NCBI RefSeq assembly: GCF_036373705.1
Contig: NC_089851.1
Span: 19,969,470 to 20,033,469, forward strand
Length of the DNA stretch: 64,000 bases
Direction of reading: 5' to 3'
Source of the DNA: Amia ocellicauda
Lineage: Eukaryota; Chordata; Actinopteri; Amiiformes; Amiidae
Part shown: one piece after another, positions 1 to 10,164 of the stretch
Position numbering within the stretch: position 1 is the stretch's first letter
Layout of the letters: every line of letters starts with the position of its first letter
The notes under the pieces: generated by a model
Told to the model about the DNA's origin: nothing
Seen by the model: the letters and a program-made list of their open reading frames with translations, nothing else
Database searches by the model: none
Translations under genes and position numbers: made by a program

Positions 1-187
1 GCCCTTGCCCAGGGTCTCTTTGCTATCTGCGGCCTCCTGACGGGCTGCTACTTCTGCTGCTGCTTGTGCTGCTGCTGCAACTGCTGCTGCGGAAAGTGTA
101 AACCGCGTGTCCCTGGGGAAGAGGACCCCGACTGCTATGTTTCCCCAGAAGACCTGGAGGAGCAGATTCGCACTGACATGGAGAGAG
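1..187 (+). CDS. dnajc5b: dnajc5b penultimate coding exon (cysteine-string protein beta), 5' end outside window
   Basis: DNAJC5-family co-chaperones activate Hsc70 on secretory and synaptic vesicles and attach to membrane through a palmitoylated cysteine string. Reading frame 1 opens at the window edge and shows the string directly: 13 cysteines in the first 33 visible residues, including [16 protein letters not shown] charged segment with the family motif [11 protein letters not shown] follows. The J domain lies upstream, outside the window. The exon ends at a GAGAG|gtgag donor after one base of the next codon (phase 1), which the next exon completes. The LLTGCYF context before the string and the gene order favour the beta paralogue over DNAJC5. 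Family membership is clear; the paralogue rests on motif recall and synteny. Confidence 0.9.
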
Positions 188-3100
188 GTGAGATCACGGC
201 CCATTTTCGCCGCCGTTAGAGCCTCATCCTGGAGTACAAGCTCATCCTGGTCTCAAGCCCGTGCTGCTCCCAGCTTTGGGCAGCGCAGTCTTGATCGAGC
301 GCTAATGAGGGAGGGTAGGTGAAAGTCATCTGGGGGTAACTCAGTTCTCTGCATCTGAGTGGCCCCTGTGGCTTCTCAGGCACCTGCAGGTTCAGGGAAT
401 TGGCTTTTCTATGTACATTGATTGGTGTGATAGATGGGCAATAGGGGCGCAGGGGCTCGCAGTGGGGAAAAACGCAGATGGCTTTGATGGCGTGCAGGGT
501 GGAGGAAAGGTGCTTTGTCTCATCCCTCCTGAAAGAGCAGTGAGGTCGTAGCCGTGAGTCGAGTGCAGTAATTGTTGATTCCATACTGGCGAGAAAAAGG
601 GTGAAAAATAACTGGAGATTCTAAATGTAATAATAATAGGAAGGGGGAGATGATAAATGGTTACTTTAAAATGTGTCATCATTGCTGTGCTGGAAAGTGA
701 GTAAGAATACCCAAATTAACTATAGTTCAATGCATAATTTAAACGTGACTTCCAATCTGACTAGAAATATGTGCATCACTAAAAACAGCACAGGATCATT
801 TGTCAGTGTTTTAGTCAAAGCAGCGACATTATTTTCAAATAATTTTCCAAATGAGCTGATTCATAAACAAATTATTTGAAAAGACAGCTTTTGACTAAGT
901 ACCCATCAACAAAATCACAGTTCAGCTATTGAAATGCACTTCTTAAGTGTATTTGTCATAGTTCGACTATGATGTGAGGCTTACTAAAGAGTTGAAAATA
1001 TCTATTTTTCCTCCATAAACAAAGTCACCCAGTCAATTAAAATATACTGAAGCTGTATATTTGTGCCAGATGTTTGGATGTGATGTATTATGTTGGTGTC
1101 TGTTAGCAGCATGAGGTTTTTATGGCTCCAGTTGGTCTCCACGAAAACTGATGATTACCTTATGTGAGTCATTACTCAAAATGCGTTTTCATACAAGTTA
1201 TTTTCAGTCATATCACATTCACTGAAATAAACAAGTCTCTTTCCTTTTTCCTGCCAAATTTACATGACAGATGTGTACAGATATTCTTGATGAAAATATA
1301 TTAAAGCACCCCCAAAGACAAGAAGTAAAAATTAGGAAAATATTTCATTTTGAAATACAATAAAATAATGTAGGCTGAACACTTTCAGAGAATGATACAA
1401 ACCACAAATCCAAACCTTACTCCTATAGCTGTAGACCTCAATGACCTTCCCTCTAGACAATTAAACAAAACAATCCAACCTTTTAGACAGATTTCAGTCT
1501 TCACAAATCATTATACAGTAATCCTTTAATTTTCATATATTATTGCTGGGGTAATAAGACCTGCAAAACATAAAACCATCAACACAATATCAACTAAATA
1601 CTGACTCATACCCCTTACATACAATAGGTCATTGGTTTGGTTCAGTTGCCTTTTACTATTGTGGATCAAATATTACATTTCACTGAAGGACTTTTAAAGT
1701 ATAGATCATTTTGGTCACTTATAGAATTTTAAAAGAGAAGTATAACTGCAAAGAGAACCTCAAATTATAGTTTTTGTTTACATTTGAATCAATGTAAATA
1801 TCTTCAGATCTTTTTCATAATTTCATACATTTTAGTTACTGGTATATAATGTTTGTGTATGGAACCTATTTAATTTTGTACATTAGACAATATTTAGACA
1901 AGTTTGGAGTTTAAAAGGAGTTTGGATCATGGCTGCTTTATGTAATAATTGTTTCAAAACAGAGATCCAGGTTAGTCCCTTGTATAAATTATAACATGCA
2001 CCAGATTATGAAAAATGCAATACTCTAAATGTCCAACATATGATTTCTGTGACACCCGGAGCCTAGATGATTGGGTTATTGGCACAGCTGTTAGAAAAGA
2101 GTGTCATTGTAAACACACTGTAAATGGATCTCTGAGGACACCAACTCAGCATCTACTGATTTGTCAAGCTTCTGAAACAACCTACCACTTGTTCTAAGTG
2201 ATTTTGCTGAATGCTGCTGCTTGACATTACATGCTGTGTATGATGTCTCTCCTGTTCTATTGGTGTGCTTCAATAAAGCTCTGGAAGAGGTTTGAGCTGC
2301 ACTCCGTAGCCCTTCAAAATCGACAATTTCTGTCAGCCTTTGCATCTGTGTTTTTTAACTGATATATCCTGTGCTCTAATTATCTGCACCAAAACCCATT
2401 GGTGTTCATCAACAAAACAAAAACAAAAGGCAGGTCTGGGTATTTTAAATTGTTACATATAAATATTTCTGTCATAGTGGTCCAGTGTTATATCCCCACA
2501 CACTGTTCCATGCAAACAACCCCTTTCCACTTCTGGACAGGGAGACAATCCTGAAAACAGATTGTAGATTGTCAGCTTGTGGTATTTAAGCAGATGCTGC
2601 TGATGTATCAATCAGTCCTCCCTGCTTGTGGTGGTGGAGATGAATGCGGTTCTGTCCACTGTGTTATCATGGAGATACCAGCTCTTGCTGAGTGTCTGGA
2701 ATCCAACCACAGCTTAAACTGTTCTCCTTGCCCAAACATGATCACAAAAGTGCCAGGACTGTGTATCTTATTAATGATCTCAAAGTCCTCAAACAAGATA
2801 GCTATACTCTTCTTCCAAAGGCATTTCTCTAATCCATGTATTTATTGCAATATATACATTATAATATATACATTCATGAACACATATGCACATATCATTA
2901 ATCCGTGGTAGAAGATCATGTCAATCACACACAATCTATAGATTAATCAGAGGCTGTGTTTGTATTTTGCTTGTTTTCCTCCAGTTCTCCTGCAATCTTC
3001 ATTTTTTCTTAGCTTGGTAATCAGAAGATTGGCATTGTAGAATCATAGTTAGCCATAGTACTGCACGTTGGCTAGCTAATATGTTTTTGCTTGTTTTCTG

Positions 3101-3238
3101 ATCATTGATTGACTAACTTGATGTTTGTGCAAGTGCAGCCTATACTATATGACACTGCTTGGCATGGTAAGTGTTGGGAAGGTAATTGCATGCTTTTGAA
3201 TAAGTACCATTTTCAAGGACTGCATTTTCTGTTTGCAG
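188..3238 (+). other. dnajc5b: dnajc5b last intron
   Basis: AT-rich intron of about 3 kb between a gtgag donor and a tttgcag acceptor. Short open frames inside it show no family motif and no codon pattern. I see no repeat of known type. Confidence 0.75.
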
Positions 3239-3339
3239 ATGGTGACACCCCCATTGCGCTTCAGCCAACCAGTGCAAGTGAGAAGACACAGCTGATTGGG
3301 GACGGACACCGCAGCTACAACACAGAGTCCTATAACTGA
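3239..3339 (+). CDS. dnajc5b: dnajc5b terminal coding exon
   Basis: The exon starts after a tttgcag acceptor and completes the split codon as Asp. It encodes 33 residues and a TGA stop. The residues DTPIALQP and EKTQLI followed by HRSYNTES match the C-terminal tail of cysteine-string proteins, where a DTP...QP block precedes a ...TQL...SY...T ending. The tail in this family contributes to client and synaptotagmin or SGT contacts. The phase match with the upstream exon and the family-typical stop position make this the true end of the gene. Confidence 0.9.
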
Positions 3340-3375
3340 GGGTGGCAATGGGCAGCTTTTCTGGATTAGGACCAC

Positions 3376-3381
3376 AATAAA
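3376..3381 (+). terminator. dnajc5b: candidate dnajc5b polyadenylation signal AATAAA
   Basis: A canonical AATAAA lies 37 bases past the stop codon. That would give a very short 3' UTR, so a later AATAAA at 4568-4573 may be the main site. Only the hexamers are seen; use is not shown. Confidence 0.4.
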
Positions 3382-4233
3382 CCGCTCTATTTCCCAGTTC
3401 TGCTCCCTTAGACAGTAGTGCTGCTGACCCATCAAAAAGTAATGACATTACTGCGGTTAAGCTTAGTTTAGTGCTCTCTGTAAATAGTGAAGGTCCACTT
3501 GGTTGGCTTAGCACATTTTCTAGTTTTGGCCTTTATGTTTCAGATTGTCACTGGAAATAATCACTCAAACACAAATGGAAGAAGTGTAATTCAATTATAT
3601 TGTGCTTATATTTTGGCCAGATGACTGTTCTTTTTTATAATTAGTAGTATTAGTAGTATAATATAAATGACATATATTGTTACATTTTCAGAATGTACAG
3701 AATTTATTGAAATCAAAAAGGAGTTGTTTAACTTGGCAGAGGTTTACTTGAAAAGACGAACACTGGATTTATCCTTTATTCCATGTAGTTTTTAATTTAA
3801 GGTTGTTGGTAGATGGTGGCTATGTTCTCTTCAGATGTAGTGTAAGAGTATGGTTTCATGAATGGCTGATTATGAGATCTCTCCAATGGTTAGATACTTG
3901 TCTCACTCTATAATGTTTAGACTAAAGCACAGCAAGTGGGAATCAAATCATTGAAAAAGTGACGGATTGGAGCCCAAGATGACCTCTTGCTTGTTTACCA
4001 AGACTATTTTACCATTTCGTTTAATTGAATCAATTCAATATGGCAATACACAAAGTTTTAACCGTCTTATAAAAGTACTGGGCCCATCACAAATCAAAAC
4101 TTCAACCCAGCTGCTCTAAATAATATAAATAAAGTGATGCTTGTTATATTGTGACTGTACACTTTTAGCCAATATTTAAATACAGTCTTCTAATTCTATG
4201 TTATATGCAATATGTTCTTGTCTGACTTTTACC

Positions 4234-4603
4234 CAGGCAGAAGGCTTATTTGGTACGCTTATATGTCTAGGTGGTGTGCTTACATAATCAGCATTAATAA
4301 TTGTATCCATCCAAAGATTTTCCACCACTGATATCCAATTGCAGAGCATTTTCTTTCTCTTTATACCCAATCTTGTATATATTCATTTAAATCTGTTTTT
4401 TTAATCTTCCTCTAATGAGTTAAATTATATTTCAGTTAAAATGTTTTGGAATTGTATTATTGCATTACTCTATGTAAATAGTCAGTTATCTTTCTGGTTT
4501 TAAAGTAAATCAGGAGATGTCTACATAGTAGTGATTAATCTCTTGTGGTTTATGTTATTTAATTGGTAATAAACATGATCAAAGCAAGACTTGTACATTT
4601 CTA

Positions 4604-4669
<66 letters not shown>

Positions 4670-5044
4670 TAGATAGTGTTTGTGTGTGTGTGTTTGTGTG
4701 TGTTGGGGAAATAAAAAATATGTTCCTTGAATGTCCTTAACACTGTAGTCTGTGCCCAGACACTATTGCAAAGCCTGGGTATGGAGCGCCGTTTGTCATC
4801 AATTTGGCCATTCAGCCGGCAGTTTGGCCATACAGTAGTAAATTCATCCAGGAATCTGTCAAGTAATGTATTCATTTGTCTGATTCAGGTGTCAATTAAT
4901 CCATAATTGCATATGCTACTTTATCAACTATGTAATTAATTAATGTGGATATTCATTAACAAACATACAAACTTCCAGACAAACAGACCAACTTCCATAC
5001 AAACTTCAAGACAAAACACTGAACTTCCAGGCAAACTGATTAAC
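4234..5044. other. 811-bp segment unique to the left arm of the foldback
   Basis: The segment is absent from the matching point of the right arm (between bases 5550 and 5551). It is therefore either an insertion into the left arm or a loss from the right. It holds the (AT)n tract, a GT-rich run and the start of a short minisatellite. I see no coding motif and no clear terminal repeats. Confidence 0.6.
4611..4667. repeat. (AT)n microsatellite with GATA/GT tail
   Basis: About 28 uninterrupted AT units, followed by short GATA and TGTG runs. Confidence 0.95.
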
Positions 5045-5103
5045 TCCCAGACAATCAGACCAGCTTCCATACAAGCCAACAAACTTCCAGACGAGCAGAC
5101 CAA
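4966..5103. repeat. degenerate minisatellite (acttccagacaaacagacca-type units)
   Basis: Phrases of the form cttccagacaaacagacc and cttccatacaa recur about four times with drift. The last units lie inside the left foldback arm and are mirrored in the right arm, so the tandem array appears to have grown at the edge of the arm. Confidence 0.6.
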
Positions 5104-5267
5104 CTGTCAATCATGCACTGTGCCAAACCCACTGCAGTCTTTCTAGCCAATAGGAACAGACACGCCTATTTTGACCAATACAAATCCAGCCTCACATAAA
5201 ACGGCTTGGTGATTTTAATTTCCATACAGTTAAACACAGAGAGACACAATAAACACCCTCTCACTTT

Positions 5268-5324
5268 GTATTGCACTTATATTTTGTAAGTCGCCCTGGA
5301 CAAGGGCATCTGCCAAGAAATACA

Positions 5325-5369
<45 letters not shown>

Positions 5370-5370
5370 C
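5268..5370 (+). repeat. SINE/LINE-type 3' tail with (AAT)n microsatellite
   Basis: The phrase gtaagtcgccctggacaagg, then gcatctgccaagaaata and an AAT run, is a 3' tail found in many fish retroposons. It occupies the loop of the foldback. Further copies lie near 24.3, 40.0, 48.0 and 54.3 kb. Confidence 0.7.
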
Positions 5371-5885
5371 TGCAACATTATTGTCTGAAGTCGTTTTATG
5401 TGAGGCTGGATTTGTATTGGTCAAAATAGGCGTGTCTGTTCCTATTGGCTAGAAAGACTGCAGTGGGTTTGGCACAGTGCATGATTGACAGTTGGTCTGC
5501 TCGTCTTAGTTTGTTGGCTTGTATGGAAGCTGATCTGGTTGTCTGGAAGGTAAAAGTCAGACAAAAACATACTGCAAATAACATAGAATTAGATGACTGC
5601 ATTTAAATATTGTCTAAAAGTGTACAGTCACAATATAACAAGCATCAATTTATTTATATTATTTAGTGCAGCTGGGTTGAAGTTTTGATTTGTGATGGGC
5701 ACAGTACTTTAATAAGACGGTTAAAGCTTTGTGTATTGCCATATTGAATTGATTGACTTAAACGAAATAGTAAAATAGTCATGGTAAACAAGCAAGAGGT
5801 CATCTTGGGCTCCAATCTGTCACTTTTTCAATGATTTGATTCCCACTTGCTGTGCTTTAGTCTAAACATTGTAGAGTGAGACAAC

Positions 5886-6120
5886 TTAGAACTTAGTTTT
5901 GGCGTGCACACCATCTCTCTCATGGGCTGATTGACCAATTCTTCCATATCATTAATAAAGCACAGATCAGCAAGCTGAGCCTCAAGATCACGGACTTTGA
6001 TCTCTAGGACTTCAACATGCTGACAGCGTTCACAAATGAAGTCTTCCTGGATTACTTCATCCAGGAAGGCAATCATTCTGCAAACCTGACACTGTAGTGG
6101 CCACATGTTTCTAAATTTAG
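5886..6120 (-). pseudogene. CR1-type LINE ORF1 5' fragment
   Basis: On the minus strand a start at 6106 opens a frame whose first 28 residues carry a CX2C ... CX2C zinc-binding pattern (QCQVC, then ICERC). A heptad-like stretch follows (VEVLEIKVRDLEAQLADL) and then PMREMVCTPK. The latter part matches the 5' end of the CR1 copy near 51.2 kb (PREMVC-like, same flanking DNA), so the two fragments overlap. Homology stops at the outer edge of the foldback arm. This is an inactive fragment. Confidence 0.7.
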
Positions 6121-6719
6121 TAAGTTGTTAGTGCCCTAAAATTGTCTCTTGGCTTTTGTTCCCTAATTCAAATGCTTGACTTTTTCTTTTCCTTTGTTAC
6201 CGAGAAACAGCGCAGCAGGTGCTTAAATACCTTTGTGTTTGGCTTCCTGCTACTAATTGACATCTCACTGACTCACTGACTCCACCTCCAGATTCCTAAA
6301 CTAGGTCAACTTTCCTTCAATCTAGTTACTCTAACCAAAACAGCAGCTGGACTGAATTAACTACAATTAAGACAAAACTAAAAACAAGATTAGGAATGCT
6401 AAGACTGTCTGAAAGTAGAAACACAACTAAATAGCTTTCTCTCTCACCTGTCCTGTGTCTGACTTGGGTAACTCCTAATCACTTAGGATGGCACAGTCTA
6501 CATATAGGCCGTCCTCGGGGGTCATACTGGTCTAATCTCCAGTTCCTTTGATCAGGGCCCCCTCCTTCTCAGGACCTATCTTGCAGTTGGGGATCTAGCT
6601 GAAAAACATTAGCAGGAGAGGCAGACATGGCTTAGTTTGGACTTTGACTGGCCCTGCAGAGTTATGTTCTAATTTCTCCCATCGATTCTCTAGACATTGC
6701 AGTCATTTGAAGACACTCC

Positions 6720-7140
6720 TTAATTATTGGAGATTAGGGGCTGATTTATAGTCACTTACTTGCTGGGTCTGATAACACAGATTCTGAGGTTCTATGGTTT
6801 GGTGCACCTCCACTCGCAGCTGGGCCTCCCGCATTATAGCCAGAAATGAGAGGTCTTCCTGTAAAAGAACTTGGGTCCTTAACTCACGGAGAATAGTAGG
6901 GCCTCTAAGTTCATCAACAAACTGGTACCGCATCACAAGATCAGAATCTCCAAATCCTCTTGGGTCCCTCTTCTGTAGTCTTTTAAATGCCTCCTGCAGT
7001 CTTAATGCAAACTCACTGACATTTTCTTGGGCCTACAATTGAAGTAAGGAGAATGAACAACCGAGACAGGGACCCTATCTAGAAAATATCTCCCCCAAAA
7101 CAGTGAAAATGTTTGCTATTGTGTCACACTCCCTTTCTGG
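6720..7140 (-). pseudogene. relic gag of a Ty3/gypsy-type (PNMA-like) retroelement
   Basis: The minus strand reads VSEFALRLQEAFKRLQK, then a GDSDLVMRYQFVDELRG segment and a LRELRTQVL...A.MREAQLRVE segment. This is the gag capsid pattern shared by gypsy elements and PNMA/Arc-like domesticated genes. Upstream the match continues only with a frameshift and stops (an IFTVLGEIF-like stretch near 7100), so it is broken. Downstream (6480-6700) there may be a decayed zinc knuckle. A gag frame of 70 codons is all that remains. Assignment is by pattern recall, so the exact family is open. Confidence 0.55.
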
Positions 7141-7951
7141 TAGGATTAGAATCTACCTTCCCCTTCTACTTGATTGACCACCAAATTGATCTGTACACTC
7201 TCTGGAACCGCATGTAGTCTCAATGTCACCTGCAATTGTGCTTTCCATTCTGCAAAATGGATCTCAGATTTATCAACTTACAAACTGTTTTAATAGAAAC
7301 ACTGACTATACCAGTACTTTAAAGCTATGCTGCACTTCGTTCTTCATATTAATTGCTTACAGACCAGAGTTAATAAAAGGTCCTTACTGGATTTTGTTCA
7401 AAATGTAACTGGAATAAATATGATTTGATATGATTCACCTGTGATCTGAGGCATAGTTTATTAAAAGGCACTATACAATGTTCAATTGAAAGTGAATTAA
7501 GTGACTTAGGACTGACAGTGACGCTGTCAACTAGAGGGCGACTTTACAAAGTTCATAAATCAACGTATTCTTGCTTTTAAACACATTCCCAGTAAAATAA
7601 TAATAATAAAAGTATTTTCTTCTTCGTGGTAGAAGCTTTACCAATTTTTTTCAACAAATGCATACAGAAACGCACAAAGAAAAACAAATAATTACATATA
7701 CAGAAATGCACCTTCAATACCTCGTGATAGTGTATAGGAATGGTTCATTTTCAAATGCATGAACAACAGCGTGTCATGTTACATGCTATAGAAATTGTAG
7801 CCTACTTTCATTACACCGCATGGAGTGTATTGTATATTTACTATATAGACTAAAGTATATTGTTTAAATCATAATGGTGGTGGGTAATTTTGTTTTGTAT
7901 TTGAAAATTGATTGATCTTATTTATTGATTCATAAAAAGATACAAAGTGAC

Positions 7952-7956
7952 AAAAA
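7952..7956 (-). terminator. Pol III terminator for tRNA-Tyr (T5 on minus strand)
   Basis: Five T residues on the minus strand, eight bases past the tRNA 3' end, fit a standard RNA polymerase III stop. Confidence 0.8.
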
Positions 7957-7964
7957 CATCACCC

Positions 7965-8050
7965 TCCTTCGAGCCGGATTCGAACCAGCGACCTAAGGAT
8001 GCCCGTGTTTCCGCTACAGTCCTCCGCTCTACCAACTGAGCTATCGAAGG
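7965..8050 (-). tRNA. tRNA-Tyr (anticodon GTA), with 13-nt intron
   Basis: On the minus strand the cloverleaf closes with acceptor arms CCTTCGA/TCGAAGG and discriminator A, D-loop GCTCAGTTGGTAGAGC (A box) and T arm GGTTCGAATCC (B box). Anticodon GTA (8015-8017) is followed by G37, and then an intron occupies 8001-8013, just 3' of position 37 as in eukaryotic tRNA-Tyr genes. Without the intron the length is 73 nt. All stems pair, so the gene looks functional. It needs tRNA splicing endonuclease for maturation. Confidence 0.97.
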
Positions 8051-8612
8051 GTTGTGTTAAACATGTGGAAGTATTGGTATTTAAATGAGCTACTACATTA
8101 TACATATGACATGTATATTAAGTACATATTAAGTGAAGTATATAATTATAATTGATATTTCATGAGTATATAAATTATTCGTATTAAGGCGTTCAGGGGC
8201 TGATATTTAATAGTTTGTTAAACAAAGTTGCTAGACCATGCGTAAGAAATATTCGATAATCACGTTAGCCAAATCCATGTTTTGAACAATTGGTATTATA
8301 TAACTTGGATACATAACTAAATAGACCTACTAAAGATCTTTGAAATACAGACTTCATAACAGGAGTTTACATTGTTACACGACATGATCCGTGTTATTAA
8401 AACTAAGTTAGTTCCAACTTCCCTTCTAGCGGGCTGTTGTCGGTTGGGGACTATTTTTGGAGAAGCATTACAAAAGAAAGAAACAAAGAAACACCAGATA
8501 TAACCGATACATTTCAACTAATTATAGGAAATGATATATATTTATGTTTACATATCACAAATCACATTTGCATCAGTATAAGCCATATCCTGTACGCTGC
8601 TTCCTGCAATAA

Positions 8613-8685
8613 GGGGAATTAGCTCAGATGGTAGAGCGCTCGCTTAGCATGCGAGAGGTAGCGGGATCGATGCCCGCATTCTCCA
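8613..8685 (+). tRNA. tRNA-Ala (anticodon AGC)
   Basis: A 73-nt cloverleaf: acceptor GGGGAAT pairs with ATTCTCC, with a G-U at the third pair that is the tRNA-Ala identity element. It has A box TAGCTCAGATGGTAGAGC, anticodon AGC at 8646-8648 in a CTTAGCA loop, and T arm GGGATCGATGCCC. CCA is not counted beyond the discriminator A. The gene is divergent from the tRNA-Tyr gene about 560 bp away. Confidence 0.97.
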
Positions 8686-8688
8686 GGC

Positions 8689-8692
8689 TTTT
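8689..8692 (+). terminator. Pol III terminator for tRNA-Ala (TTTT)
   Basis: Four T residues three bases past the tRNA 3' end. Confidence 0.75.
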
Positions 8693-9999
8693 GCGTCTTC
8701 TTTACCATTTTATAAACGTTTTCAATTAATTCATGAAAATGTATTGATTTATTTAATACACAATACATACAGTGCGAATGAATAAAATGCGGTTTCGTTT
8801 TGGTCAGTTGTTTATTAGGCCAAGCTTCTCGTTTCCCGCTGTATTTGTGCTGATGGTCTTATATTTTTTGCACGTAGCCTTACAACTTTGGAGCTGTTGT
8901 CTTACCTCGGTGTCATGTATAGCAGGGCGCTTAAAAAGCTCTCGGGTTGTTGTGTGGCAGACAGCAAGTGGCAGACGAAATCTGCAATAATTTTAAAAAT
9001 AAACCCGAGAATCCCAGGCATGTTCAAATTTATCCCACACCATCTGCGACGTTACTAATGGCGAACACATCTGCAGGCTACTGAAACTATATCGCTGTTG
9101 TCTAATTGACTTTCTTTAAATAAAACGTGACGGCTCTGCAATCAATTAAGCAAGTCTCCCACTGCTATATCACTATCAGCTGGGTGAAATGTCAGTTGCA
9201 TTACAGTTAGAAAGGCAATGGCAATTTCATTGTAGATAAAATCACGTGAAAAAGTACAATTTACTTTGATAATTGCATCTTATTGTTCTGTTAGTCTTAT
9301 TTTAATAGAGAAAACAGTTTGTTTATTCATACATTTTGAGTTATAAATACTAACCACTTATTTTTCCCCATCACATTTCTGGTGTTTAGCAGCTGAAAGA
9401 CAAACAGGCCCAACATCTGCTTATACAGTTGCTGTAATTGGTATGCAATGTTACTATTATTAGTAAAAGTGTCAAATATCTGATAGTAGTGATGAATGTG
9501 GTTACTTTGTTTGCTAACTTTATTGTATATCCAGAATATGCATTGCATATTTTAATTAGGCTCATTTGGAGACTCAAATATGGGTGTATATCCATGTAAA
9601 ATGACTGTTTTAGTTGTGACTGGACTGACTTCAGCTGTTGGTCTCCTTGAGTGGCTGTGTTTTCTTTGAAACGGGACTGTTTATTTCCCTCCCTTTCAGT
9701 GGCACAGCAGCTGCCAGAGCTTCTCCTCTTGTCATTTTCATATATGGACAAGTCCACATGGCAACCTTTGACGTTGATGCTTCTAAAAACAGCGCTGACA
9801 CTCAGCCGACCGCCAGGCGTTAGGCAATGTGATCTGTGGAGATACTCTGAGGACATTTTCTCCGGGCCCTGGAGTGTGGATTGTTCCAAAGAGACAGCCC
9901 CCCACCCCCACCTGGATACTACTTTGTACAAACTTTTCTCTTTTCTTTTCTGTTTTGTGTTTTTTCCTGAAAGCAACGTTGTGATTGTTCAACAGTGCA
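8693..9999 (+). other. trim55: trim55 upstream/5' UTR region
   Basis: No coding gene is visible. The last 360 bases become more GC-rich and then pyrimidine-rich before the trim55 ATG. They carry two CAGCTG E-boxes (9632-9637 and 9708-9713) and a CArG-like CAAATATGGG near 9577. These fit a striated-muscle promoter but are short motifs. No convincing TATA box or transcription start can be fixed. A non-coding 5' exon may exist here. Confidence 0.4.
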
Positions 10000-10164
10000 A
10001 TGAGTACCTCTCTGGAGTACTCGTTTTCCAAAGAGCAGCAAACCATGGACAATCTGGAGAAACAACTAATTTGTCCCATCTGTTTGGAAATATTTACCAA
10101 ACCTGTGGTCATCCTTCCTTGTCAGCACAACCTCTGTCGTAAGTGTGCCAATGACATCTTCCAG
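10000..10164 (+). CDS. trim55: trim55 coding exon 1 (start, first half of RING)
   Basis: The start is the ATG giving [20 protein letters not shown], which matches the MuRF2 N-terminus. An in-frame ATG five codons upstream is not needed. Zinc ligands Cys25, Cys28, Cys41, His43, Cys46 and Cys49 are present ([18 protein letters not shown]). It ends CCAG|gtatgt, phase 0. Confidence 0.96.

Larger units (their letters stand above)
3899..5885. repeat. foldback inverted duplication, arms about 494 bp, left arm interrupted
   Basis: The right arm (5392-5885) is the reverse complement of two separated left blocks, 3899-4233 and about 5045-5203. Their lengths (335 + 159) add up to the right arm. A 188-bp loop lies at 5204-5391. 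Diagnostic pairs are gtctcactct at 3901 against agagtgagac near 5874, and ctcacataaaacg at 5191 against cgttttatgtgag at 5392. About 811 bp (4234-5044) are present only in the left arm. No target-site duplication is evident at the ends. It may be a foldback-type DNA element or an inverted segmental duplication; the family is unknown to me. Confidence 0.8.

Noticed and set aside
4609-4875. Minus-strand frame ending in a long Ile/Tyr repeat
   Set aside because: It reads through the AT microsatellite and has no recognisable domain.
9386-9976. A 196-codon minus-strand open frame over the trim55 5' region
   Set aside because: It is antisense to the promoter/5' UTR, has no domain, and its composition looks random.
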